From positions 11,891 through 75,890 of the forward strand of contig CAYLGT010000003.1 of NCBI GenBank assembly GCA_964383465.1: a DNA stretch of 64,000 nt, given 5' to 3'. This document shows, one piece after another, positions 24,163 to 31,865 of the stretch. Origin of the DNA: CAYLGT01 sp964383465 (GTDB lineage: Bacteria > Patescibacteriota > Saccharimonadia > Saccharimonadales > Saccharimonadaceae). The notes under the pieces are model-generated. The model ran no database searches. It worked only from the letters and a program-made list of their open reading frames with translations, and was not told the DNA's origin. Numbering within the stretch: the first letter of the stretch is position 1; every line of letters begins with the position of its first letter. Position numbers and translations under genes: made by a program.

Positions 24163-26142
24163 TTATGGTTTAGTTGCGTCATAATAACCGACTCTGAAGC
24201 TTGATAGCTGACTACCGGTAGAATTATTTTTTGTTGCCGGAGTATGGTTGTGTGTCGTGGAACCACTGGCGTCTTTATATCCAGGTATACTCGTTGTCGC
24301 CCCCGAGCAGCCAGGTATCAGCGTAGAATTCGCTAGAATACACGCTAAATTATGGTTACAAGTTGCTGATGCATTTTCAATTGTCGACGTTGAGCCACTC
24401 TTAATTCCACCTGGGTGTGCTGGACGAAATGTCGTAATGTTGATGACCCAATCAATGTTCCATGCCCAGCAATCTCCTGGTGCCGCGTGTAAAGCGAGAT
24501 CGTTCGGCCCGAAGCAAGGAGTACGGCCTGCACAGTATGTCTGAGGAGGATCATTGACGGTAACACTGGTGACTGCCGAGCCTGTTCCGCCAGCATTTGT
24601 ACAGGTAAGACTATAACTGTACGTTCCTGCCGTAGAGATCGTGATGGCTTGAGAGCCACTGACCCCCTTACTTCCAGACCATGATCCACTAGCGGTACAT
24701 GAGGTTGGGCTGTTAGTTGCAGACCAACTCAGAGTAGTGCTTCCCCCTGCAGTGATCACAGATGGACTAGCCGACAGTGAAACCACCGGCGGGTTGGAAC
24801 TAGAACCAGAACTCACCACCACAGTTGCGGTTTTACTATTTGATCCTCCTGCATTTGAACATAGCAGCGTATAGCTATACGTCTTTACTGTGTTCAGCAC
24901 ACCGGTCGACTGACTACCGCTCGTCGATTTTGCGCCGCTCCAGTCACCACTGGCGGTACAAGAGGTGGGATTGTTGGTGGCCGACCACGTAATTGAAGCG
25001 CTACCACCTGCATTGATTGCTCCCGGGCTTACTCCAAGCGTAACCACTGGCGCGGGTGGAAGAACTACCACCACCGATGCTTGGTCATATGTACTTCCTG
25101 CACTGTTTGCGCAGTCGATACTAAAGTTATAGGTTTTGACCGACGAAATGTTGCTGATAACCTGGCTTCCGCTACTAGATTTTGCGCCGCTCCAGTCACC
25201 GCTGGCGGTACAAGAGGTAGGATTGTTGGTGGCCGACCAGCTCAGGGTGATGCTTGATCCGGGAGCGACCGGACCCGGAGGGTTGCTGGAAATCGTTACG
25301 ATCGGAATATCAGGGGGTGGATTGTCCGCCTTCACGGTCACCGTGGCATAGCCTGAACCACCTTTGTTTTGACACGTAAGTGTATAGGTGTATGATTTCG
25401 CAGTATTTAACGCGCCAGTACTAGCGGTCCCCGAGCTACCTTTTGTGCCGCTCCAGTCACCCGTTGCCGTGCAAGAGGTTGGGTTGTTTGTTGTCGACCA
25501 AACGAGCGAGCTACTGTCGCCGATATAGATAGCGTTTGGATTTGCGGCGAGCGTCACCGTTGGACGAGACACGACATCTCCCGTACCGCCTTGCGCGATC
25601 GCACCAACACTTACGGTCGCAAACCCAGTTCCAGTGTCGGTTTTACAAGTAATCGTAAAGAGGTAGGTCTGCACCTTATCTAGTTTCTGTGTTACCTGGG
25701 TACCCGTCGGGTCTTTTGCCCCGCTCCAGTCATCGCTGGCTTCACAGCTTTTCGGGTTGTTGGTGACACTCCATTTGAGTGTGCTGGTCCCGCCGAGTGT
25801 CACGGTCGCTGGCTCGGCTGTCAGTGTGATGACAGGGGCATTTTTTCCGGTCGTCCCACCGACACCTTTGGCAACGTTGCCACCACCCAGCGATGCCTGC
25901 TGCTTTGCGGCCTCGTCAAGCGCCTGCTGATTGTTTACGTCGAGGCCATGGGACTTCGAGAACTCTTTGTCAGTGCTCAGGACGCTAAAGATCGTGAAGC
26001 TAATCATACTTGCGATCATGACCGCTGAAGTAGCAGCAATGAGTATCTTTACTCCTCTTGGAGAGAGCTTGGGTATGAAACGCCGCCAGCCAGTGACTTG
26101 CTTGGGGGCTTCAAATTCGATAACAACAGGGTCTAACGCCAC
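24163..26142 (-). CDS. Membrane-anchored protein with five Ig-like repeats and C-terminal cytochrome b5-like domain
   Basis: About 659 residues from a GTG at 26142, chosen because AGAGAG lies just upstream and because the longer frame (26196) would overlap the preceding gene. The N-terminus is cytoplasmic, followed by one anchor helix (ILIAATSAVMIASMISFTIF). Five repeats of about 90 residues follow, each with NNPTSCTASGDWSGAK or a close variant and a second cysteine. The last 130 residues read LALHAAPGDCWAWN, then NITTFRPAHPGG, the haem-binding HPGG of cytochrome b5, and later TTHNHTPATKNN, which could hold the second axial His. It would be an outward haem protein fed by the ferric-reductase-like gene of the same operon. 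The repeats and HPGG are seen; haem binding is inferred. Confidence 0.72.
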   Translation of the reverse strand: MALDPVVIEFEAPKQVTGWRRFIPKLSPRGVKILIAATSAVMIASMISFTIFSVLSTDKEFSKSHGLDVNNQQALDEAAKQQASLGGGNVAKGVGGTTGKNAPVITLTAEPATVTLGGTSTLKWSVTNNPKSCEASDDWSGAKDPTGTQVTQKLDKVQTYLFTITCKTDTGTGFATVSVGAIAQGGTGDVVSRPTVTLAANPNAIYIGDSSSLVWSTTNNPTSCTATGDWSGTKGSSGTASTGALNTAKSYTYTLTCQNKGGSGYATVTVKADNPPPDIPIVTISSNPPGPVAPGSSITLSWSATNNPTSCTASGDWSGAKSSSGSQVISNISSVKTYNFSIDCANSAGSTYDQASVVVVLPPAPVVTLGVSPGAINAGGSASITWSATNNPTSCTASGDWSGAKSTSGSQSTGVLNTVKTYSYTLLCSNAGGSNSKTATVVVSSGSSSNPPVVSLSASPSVITAGGSTTLSWSATNSPTSCTASGSWSGSKGVSGSQAITISTAGTYSYSLTCTNAGGTGSAVTSVTVNDPPQTYCAGRTPCFGPNDLALHAAPGDCWAWNIDWVINITTFRPAHPGGIKSGSTSTIENASATCNHNLACILANSTLIPGCSGATTSIPGYKDASGSTTHNHTPATKNNSTGSQLSSFRVGYYDATKP

Positions 26143-26167
26143 GATTTCTCTCTTATTTTGGTTATGG

Positions 26168-26671
26168 TTACTGTAGCAAAAATGGCACCACTCCACCAGT
26201 CCAGTCTGCCTCTATAAATAGTCGGGCATCTGACTTCTCGGGAACCAAGTAGCTCAGCTCACCACGTACTCTGTCGCCAGGCAGCAGCTGACCACTGTGA
26301 AAGGGCTCCTCGAGGCTCGTCGGACTGAGATAATACGTCGTACCGGCAGAATCCTTCAAGTACGTATCTGACGCTGGCGCAACCATGATCGGAGTTGTCG
26401 ATCGATTCTCTACCCGCAGAGAAATGATTATGTACTTCTTTCCTGTGGGCGCTTTGTAATGACCCGAGCCAGCGGTGCTTCGCACACTCTCAAGAGTGAG
26501 GGCGGCGGACCCTTGTGAGACCGTCTGTCCTGCTGGTAACGAAACGGAGCTCGTGCGATCCTGCGAGAGACGAAATGCCCCTAGAAGCAGTACTACGGAT
26601 ACCAAACAAAGCACGAGTCCGGCGTAGAAAAAGCCTGAGTTAACGTCGAATTTGGGTAATTTTTTCTTCAT
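26168..26671 (-). CDS. Membrane-anchored DUF4352-like protein
   Basis: 167 residues: short basic N-terminus, one helix (about 12-31), then an outer domain with YKAPTGKKYIIISLRVENRS and a strand pattern LLPGDRVRGELSYLVPE typical of DUF4352. It sits between the two b5-type genes (7 bases after one, about 25 bases before the GTG of the other). A paralogue of 23530-24153 with low identity. Confidence 0.72.
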   Translation of the reverse strand: MKKKLPKFDVNSGFFYAGLVLCLVSVVLLLGAFRLSQDRTSSVSLPAGQTVSQGSAALTLESVRSTAGSGHYKAPTGKKYIIISLRVENRSTTPIMVAPASDTYLKDSAGTTYYLSPTSLEEPFHSGQLLPGDRVRGELSYLVPEKSDARLFIEADWTGGVVPFLLQ

Positions 26672-26677
26672 AAAGTC

Positions 26678-27436
26678 CTATGGTTTTGATGCATCAAAGT
26701 AGCCGACAAAATAAGGGATCATGTTGCGGTCGGCGTTACCTTTTGATGAGTTGTTATGATTTCGAGTCTGTCCACCTGCGGAGACTGAACCTCCGAGTGA
26801 TGGTGCAAGGTCGGTACCACAAACACCTGACACTTCGATGCTGCCGATACCGCTTTTTGCCTGGTGAAAGGCAGCGTCAAACCCAGAAATGTTCATTACC
26901 CTCGTTCCGTTATAGCCCCAGCAGTTCCCGGGACTACTGTGTGCGGCCACCTCTTTGCGGGAGTAGCAAGGCTGCGACCAGAAGCAGTACACTGGCGCCG
27001 AAGGTGCGGGAGTTGAGGGGCCGCCACCCGAGGAAGCGGGGACGGTTGCTGTCGCCGAAGCTTTAACGTCGACACTGACGGACTTCGTGACCGTTCCCGC
27101 CCGGTTAGTACAGGTGAGTGTGTAGGTCCGCTTGCCTTCAGTTGCTAGACGGCCCGTGCTTTGAGCGCCAAACTGAGTTTTCGGTCCCGTCCAGTCACCC
27201 GTCGCCTGGCAGCTATCAATTTCGCCCTCGACCGTCCAACTGAGAGCACTATAAAGCCCCGTCTGGACCTCCGTTGGATCCGCACCAAGCGTGACTGTCG
27301 GCAGCACAACTTGCGGCTGGGAAAGGCTGAGTGAGGCGCTGTTCTTACTCGGTGAAAAGATACCGATTGCGGCGATGGTATTCATGCCGATGAGGGTAAC
27401 GATCATACTGACTGCAACAAGCTTCTTTAACCACAT
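26678..27436 (-). CDS. Membrane-anchored protein with one Ig-like repeat and degenerate cytochrome b5-like domain
   Basis: 252 residues: one helix near residue 10-28, a single Ig-like repeat (GEIDSCQATGDWTGPKTQFG), a Pro/Ser linker and a b5-type C-terminal domain. The C-terminal domain is homologous by eye to the end of the larger protein: KEVAAHSSPGNCWGYNG and NISGFDAAFHQAKSG, then RNHNNSSKGN and VGYFDASKP. The HPGG motif is replaced by FHQAKSG, so a His is near but PGG is lost, while the second His segment is kept. It may bind haem differently or may have become a non-haem partner. The start lies 10 bases after the flavocytochrome gene. Confidence 0.68.
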   Translation of the reverse strand: MWLKKLVAVSMIVTLIGMNTIAAIGIFSPSKNSASLSLSQPQVVLPTVTLGADPTEVQTGLYSALSWTVEGEIDSCQATGDWTGPKTQFGAQSTGRLATEGKRTYTLTCTNRAGTVTKSVSVDVKASATATVPASSGGGPSTPAPSAPVYCFWSQPCYSRKEVAAHSSPGNCWGYNGTRVMNISGFDAAFHQAKSGIGSIEVSGVCGTDLAPSLGGSVSAGGQTRNHNNSSKGNADRNMIPYFVGYFDASKP

Positions 27437-27445
27437 ATATTCATC

Positions 27446-28840
27446 CTATGACATCGCAAATTCTTCACTATGTATACTCGTGCCCGGTACGCCTTTGGCC
27501 TTCAGCTGTGTGCGCAACGAACTCATCATTGGAGGCGGACCACAGATATATATGTCTTTGCCCGCAAAGCCTCCACTCGTCTGATCGATGAAGTCTGCGT
27601 CCAAAAACTTCGGCTGCTTGTCTCCTATGAACGGAATTACCCGGAGTACCTGAGGCTGTCGCACCGCTTCCTGGTACAGCAGCGGCCAATCAATCAGCTC
27701 ACTCTCGGTTTTGACAGAATAGTACAGGTCGACTTTCATGTCGGCAGGCAAGTTTTTCATCATAGAGAGAAACGGCGTCACCCCGATACCGCCAGCAATC
27801 CAGATCTGCTGCTTGTTTCGATAGTTCGTGTAACTGAAGCGACCGTAGGCGCCCTCGATGTCGGCTGTCATACCTTCCTTCAGGGCGCCGAGAGAGTTTG
27901 TGAAGTCACCAAGTCCTTTGATGCTTATCTGTAACCCATCGTCGTGGGGCGAACTGCTAATGGAAAAAGGATGCCACTCAGGCTTCACACCCTCACCATG
28001 AAACCGTATGAAGACAAACTGGCCTGGCTGATAGCTCATGGTCTTACCCACCGGATCAAGCAATACTTGGACGACATTTCCCGCGACCGTCTGGGCTTGC
28101 CGAATGGTGTATTTGTAGCGTCGAATAATGATGTTTCCTAGTAATGTCTTGTACAAAAAGGCAGCAAGCCCGATAGCAACTATCGTGAGCATGTAGCCCT
28201 TCATAAGAGGATCTTTGGTGGTGTCACTGCTGATAAACAGGATGTGGAGCGCTGAGATAGCAAACGCCACGCCTAAAAAGCGATGCGTGATCAGCCATAG
28301 TCGGTATGGAATGGTCACAAAGAACGTCACAAGCAGGAGTGCCACCATTCCCCAAAAGGCGATGATGCCAAAGAATAGCGCCCATTGTTGCATAACCGGA
28401 CTATGGTACAGGTGGCTTGTGTCAAACAAGGCATCGAGAGGTAAAAGCCCATTTGGCACCAGCATAAGTGCCGCCTGCTTCATGCTCGTTGTGACATAGC
28501 GCAGTGCGAGAAACAGCGGGTGCAGCGACAGCATGACAAGCGCCAAACCGCCGAGCATGTGGTGCGCGATATAGACACGGTTTAGCCCGCCAAACAGTCC
28601 TTCGAGAAATCGTAGTCGAGTTGAATAAACCAGGTTGAGTGCATACATGACCGTACCGACTAGTCCAGCCACCCTGCCGAGATTTAGCATGGTTGGGATG
28701 TACCCCTCGAGGGTGCTGAGCGGATGTAATCTAAACCACAGAACGACTGGAATCACACAAAGTAGTATGGTGACACCCCACCCCAGTAAATGTTCCCACC
28801 GGAAGCTAACGATGACTTTTCGGTTGCCGTTTGGTTGCAT
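27446..28840 (-). CDS. Ferric reductase-like transmembrane flavocytochrome (FRE/NOX type)
   Basis: 464 residues. The membrane domain (about 15-235, six to seven helices) has histidine pairs spaced 13 apart in two helices, HMLGGLALVMLSLH and HRFLGVAFAISALH, the bis-haem pattern. An FAD domain follows with HPFSISSSP, then an NAD(P) domain with GGIGVTPFLSMM and YICGPPPMM. It would take electrons from cytoplasmic NAD(P)H through FAD and two haems to an outer acceptor. Candidates are metal ions, oxygen, or the b5-like proteins encoded just downstream. A perfect inverted repeat abuts its ATG. Confidence 0.88.
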   Translation of the reverse strand: MQPNGNRKVIVSFRWEHLLGWGVTILLCVIPVVLWFRLHPLSTLEGYIPTMLNLGRVAGLVGTVMYALNLVYSTRLRFLEGLFGGLNRVYIAHHMLGGLALVMLSLHPLFLALRYVTTSMKQAALMLVPNGLLPLDALFDTSHLYHSPVMQQWALFFGIIAFWGMVALLLVTFFVTIPYRLWLITHRFLGVAFAISALHILFISSDTTKDPLMKGYMLTIVAIGLAAFLYKTLLGNIIIRRYKYTIRQAQTVAGNVVQVLLDPVGKTMSYQPGQFVFIRFHGEGVKPEWHPFSISSSPHDDGLQISIKGLGDFTNSLGALKEGMTADIEGAYGRFSYTNYRNKQQIWIAGGIGVTPFLSMMKNLPADMKVDLYYSVKTESELIDWPLLYQEAVRQPQVLRVIPFIGDKQPKFLDADFIDQTSGGFAGKDIYICGPPPMMSSLRTQLKAKGVPGTSIHSEEFAMS

Positions 28841-28882
28841 GCTCTAAAATAATTTTCTTTTTACTTACGCTTATTTTAGAGC
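28841..28882 (-). promoter_or_regulatory. Inverted repeat directly upstream of flavocytochrome start
   Basis: GCTCTAAAATA, 20 bases, TATTTTAGAGC: perfect 11-bp arms, the inner one touching the ATG at 28840. On RNA it would form a hairpin next to the start codon. On DNA it is a candidate operator. No U-tract follows on the minus strand, so it is not an ordinary terminator for the cyd genes upstream. Confidence 0.55.
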
Positions 28883-28898
28883 AAAGCTGGTGATCGTC

Positions 28899-29426
28899 CT
28901 ATGCTTTTTCTCGGTAGAGACGAAGCAAAGGCAGCGCACAGAGACCCAGTACCAGCACGAGTCCTGGGATAAATGGTGCAATGAACTGATCGTTGACTGG
29001 TGGATTTTCCGTCACGATATACCAACTCGCAAGGCCGACCGTCGTGACGAGCAGCCCAGCGGCGAGAACGTGAGACAGAGCAAATACCCAGTCTACAAGC
29101 CCAGTCTTCGCTTTGCGATCACGAATGAAGAAGATGTAGATATAGGCAGCCCCCCTGAGACCAAGCGCCACAGCGGCGAGAAAGGTCGAGAGAAAAATCT
29201 TGTCAGCGAGCGTATCAAGTACCTGCGTATAAAGCATGAGGAGCATGACAACAGCGAAAACAAGTAGTGTGTGGGTCACTTCCCAGGTGGCGTCGACATA
29301 GCCGTACCGTCCCGCCTTTGGAGACCATAGGCGCGCAAAACTCAGATAGGTTTCATACAAAAAGCCCAACACGAACAGTAAAACTGGAACGTAGATGAGG
29401 ATGTAAACCCAGATCATCGAGCTCAT
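28899..29426 (-). CDS. Half-length CydB-like cytochrome bd subunit II
   Basis: 175 residues with five predicted helices. Its position immediately after cydA (4-base ATGA overlap) and the stretch ALGLRGAAYIYIFFIRDR, like the LIFRGVAFE region of CydB, suggest a subunit II. CydB is normally 330-380 residues with eight or nine helices, so this is about half length. It may be a minimal subunit or an unrelated accessory protein that replaced CydB. There is no frameshift remnant downstream. Confidence 0.6.
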   Translation of the reverse strand: MSSMIWVYILIYVPVLLFVLGFLYETYLSFARLWSPKAGRYGYVDATWEVTHTLLVFAVVMLLMLYTQVLDTLADKIFLSTFLAAVALGLRGAAYIYIFFIRDRKAKTGLVDWVFALSHVLAAGLLVTTVGLASWYIVTENPPVNDQFIAPFIPGLVLVLGLCALPLLRLYREKA

Positions 29427-30766
29427 AGTGTTCCTCCCTTGCCTGCTTTTTCAGCTTTTACAAATTTCATAACAGCGGCGATAGTGAGCGCAAATAGTAC
29501 GACATATGCAGCCGGGAACAGGTATCCAAACGTCGTGATGTCGTGGGTCTTTGTCAGTGCCTGTTCAGTGGTAACGTAGCCTCGTACTGCCCATGGTTGG
29601 CGACCGATTTCTGTCATCATCCAGCCAAGCTCTACAATAAACAGTCCAAACCAGCTCACAACAGCAAATAGTCCGAGCATCAACCTGCTTTTTAGAAGTT
29701 CTGGTCGCCATTTGCGCGCAGCGAAGTAAGCAGGAATGGCAACAACAAGGATGGTGATGAGAGTCATTTTTATGTCAAAGAAGGTGTGAATGTAGAGCGG
29801 AGGCTGAACATTTTTCGGTGTGTCGTTTAGCCCCTCAACGGTACAGCCAGGTGAGTTACATGACAGCAGGCTTAGTGCACTTGGAATCTTGAAATGAGGG
29901 CCCGCAATCCCGCCATTGCCGTCAGCCACTCCTCCTACGATGAGTGGGATGTTACCAGAAGTTTCATAGTTCAGCTCGATAGCTGCGAGTTTTTCTGGCT
30001 CATGAGTCGCCAGGTATTTTCCTGTGATATCGGCCGTAATCCATGAACCGATAAAAGCTACGAGTACAAACAACATAATTTTCTGAATGATGAAGTAGTT
30101 CAGTTTGTTTTTGGCGCTACCAAGTTCGCTTTTACGAGTCTTGAAGAGCTTAAATGCATAGAGTCCAGCGATAAAGAGTCCGGCGGCAACATAGTAGCCC
30201 GGCAGAGAATGGAAGAAGGTCACCAGTGCCGGCGTCGAGAACATGGCAGAGACGACGTCAACATTTGCGAACTTACCATTCACGATGTCAAAGCCGGTTG
30301 GCAAGTTCATCCATCCGTTGATAGACGTGATGACGTAGGCACTTCCTGTGCTTCCGACGATCACCATGAGACCGAAGAACCAGTGTAGCCACTGCGACAC
30401 ACGCTTACTACCCCAGGTGAACATGTAGAGGGATAGGAAGATCGCTTCGATGAGGAAGAAGTAAGTTTCAAACATAAAAGGCAGCCCGATGACCTGTCCA
30501 CCAAACTTCAAAATTCCCGGCCAAACGAGGGACATTTGAAGAGCGATAATCGTACCAGACAGAACACCGGTAATCACCAGCAGCGCCATGATTTTTGACC
30601 AAAACTTGGCAACGCTCGTCAGTTTAGGGTCACGTCGCCGAATACCCATCCATTCGAACCAACTCACCAAAATAGGCAGCGTCAGTCCGAACAGTACGAA
30701 AATGATGTGAAAACCCAAACTGTCCCCCATGAGGACTCGGGCCGCGTTGATGCTTTCGCCGTTCAT
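29423..30766 (-). CDS. cydA: Cytochrome bd ubiquinol oxidase subunit I
   Basis: 447 residues. An N-terminal GFHIIFVLFGLTLP holds the conserved His near residue 20 (haem b595/d side), VTFFHSLPGYYVAAGLF holds the b558 His, and GWMMTEIGRQPWAVRG is the family signature. The Q-loop is of the short type. It reduces oxygen to water using quinol, so the organism has an aerobic respiratory or oxygen-scavenging chain. AAAGG lies five bases before the ATG, and a promoter lies at 30806-30835. Confidence 0.92.
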   Translation of the reverse strand: MNGESINAARVLMGDSLGFHIIFVLFGLTLPILVSWFEWMGIRRRDPKLTSVAKFWSKIMALLVITGVLSGTIIALQMSLVWPGILKFGGQVIGLPFMFETYFFLIEAIFLSLYMFTWGSKRVSQWLHWFFGLMVIVGSTGSAYVITSINGWMNLPTGFDIVNGKFANVDVVSAMFSTPALVTFFHSLPGYYVAAGLFIAGLYAFKLFKTRKSELGSAKNKLNYFIIQKIMLFVLVAFIGSWITADITGKYLATHEPEKLAAIELNYETSGNIPLIVGGVADGNGGIAGPHFKIPSALSLLSCNSPGCTVEGLNDTPKNVQPPLYIHTFFDIKMTLITILVVAIPAYFAARKWRPELLKSRLMLGLFAVVSWFGLFIVELGWMMTEIGRQPWAVRGYVTTEQALTKTHDITTFGYLFPAAYVVLFALTIAAVMKFVKAEKAGKGGTL

Positions 30767-30805
30767 ACGAACCTTTCTCTTAAGACCTTGTTATTCGATG
30801 GTTTT

Positions 30806-30835
30806 AGCATAAGCCCGATGGGAGGAGTTTGTAAA
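30806..30835 (-). promoter_or_regulatory. Promoter of cydA
   Basis: On the minus strand TTTACA, 18 bases, TATGCT, with the start predicted near 30799. It lies downstream of the mini-prepilin stop, so cydA can be transcribed independently of it. Confidence 0.55.
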
Positions 30836-30840
30836 GTATC

Positions 30841-30951
30841 TCACACTTTCAGTAGCGACCAGGCAAGCGCCGCGAGGATAATAACCGCTGCAATCACTAC
30901 GACAAGCTCAAGAAGCGTAAAACCACCCTCTCTCTCGACAAATCGTTTCAT
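30841..30951 (-). CDS. Mini-prepilin (type IV pilin-like N-terminus only)
   Basis: 36 residues. MKRFVEREGG is followed by FTLLELVVVIAAVIILAALA and WSLLKV. This is an exact class III signal: basic leader, Gly-Gly before Phe, Glu at +5 and a hydrophobic helix, which prepilin peptidase would cleave and methylate. All known pilins carry at least a short globular part; here the protein ends with the helix. It may be a tip or minor pseudopilin, or a remnant, though the frame is clean. It lies between the cyd promoter and the divergent ATPase operon. Confidence 0.6.
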   Translation of the reverse strand: MKRFVEREGGFTLLELVVVIAAVIILAALAWSLLKV

Positions 30952-31002
30952 ATACTCACAGCATAGCATAGGCATTTTCCCTGATGTATACCGAAGAAAC
31001 TT

Positions 31003-31011
31003 TGTTATACT
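31003..31011 (+). promoter_or_regulatory. Extended -10 promoter of F1-like ATPase operon
   Basis: TGTTATACT, an extended -10 with no clear -35. The predicted start is near 31018, eight bases before the ATG at 31026, so the transcript would be nearly leaderless. The same nonamer precedes the gene at 40998. Confidence 0.5.
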
Positions 31012-31025
31012 TAGGCATAAGAACT

Positions 31026-31865
31026 ATGTGGAAACAAACGCGACGGTACAAAAAAACGGCCGTATCGCTCCTGGGGTGGGGAGTCGTTGTTGCCATGCTT
31101 GGTTTTGTTGTGACCCCTGTTGTCCAGGCGGTCAGTACCATCACCGAAGGCTATGCGACCACAGACACACTTGCCGTCGGCTCCCTGGTCAGTTTGAAAA
31201 AAAATAGCTCTGATGAAGTGATTGCTGCGTCAACTGAATCTGTCGACAACCTGCTCGGTATCGTCGTTAACAGTGACAGTGCCCTTCTGAGTGTCTCGAA
31301 CGGAAGCAAGTCTCAAGTGCAGGTAGCAACAAGCGGTACCGTCCCCGTGCTAGTGTCTGATATCAACGGACAGATCAAGCGCGGCGATCACATCACTGCT
31401 TCTCCGCTCACCGGTGTTGGCATGAAAGCGACCGGAAACGTGCGCATTATCGGGATCGCCCAAGGAGACATGGGCCAAGGGACCAAAGAAACGTACAAAG
31501 AAAAATCGGGCGCCGAAAAATCAGCCAATCTGTCACAGATACCAGTACTCGTGAATGTCGCCTACTACTTCAAGCAGCCGGACAAAACTATCATTCCTAG
31601 CGGAATTCAAAACGTTGCAAATGCGCTGGCTGGCAAAGAAGTAAAAACTCTGCCTATTTTGATTAGTGGTGGTATCTTTCTCATTACCATGGTGGTCGTT
31701 ATGAGTATCATTTACTCCATGATTCGTAGTAGCATAATCTCTGTAGGCCGTAACCCAATGAGCCAAGCTGCCATCTATCGTGATCTGCTGCAGCTGTCGG
31801 CGCTTGTGCTTGTGATCTTGACTATCGGCGTCGCATCAATCTATATGGTATTAACGAAACTATGA
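31026..31865 (+). CDS. Extracytoplasmic beta domain fused to subunit c-like hairpin, first gene of F1-like ATPase operon
   Basis: 279 residues from the ATG at 31026, chosen because the in-frame ATG at 30984 lies upstream of the -10. A basic N-terminus and one helix (about 12-32) lead to an outer domain (about 36-185) of the type GSLVSLKK, LLGIVV, SGTVPVLVSDINGQIKRGDH and GMKATGNVRIIGIA, seen at the ends of surface and tail-fibre proteins. Then come two helices (about 208-231 and 258-276) around a cytoplasmic loop VGRNPMSQAAIYRD. The loop and hairpin match subunit c (R-Q/N-P loop, termini outside). The residue 18 after the loop Pro, where c has Asp/Glu, is Leu262, and no acid occurs in either helix. 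The glycine zipper of c helix 1 is also missing. It probably anchors the gamma/epsilon rotor without moving ions. Confidence 0.65.
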   Translation: MWKQTRRYKKTAVSLLGWGVVVAMLGFVVTPVVQAVSTITEGYATTDTLAVGSLVSLKKNSSDEVIAASTESVDNLLGIVVNSDSALLSVSNGSKSQVQVATSGTVPVLVSDINGQIKRGDHITASPLTGVGMKATGNVRIIGIAQGDMGQGTKETYKEKSGAEKSANLSQIPVLVNVAYYFKQPDKTIIPSGIQNVANALAGKEVKTLPILISGGIFLITMVVVMSIIYSMIRSSIISVGRNPMSQAAIYRDLLQLSALVLVILTIGVASIYMVLTKL

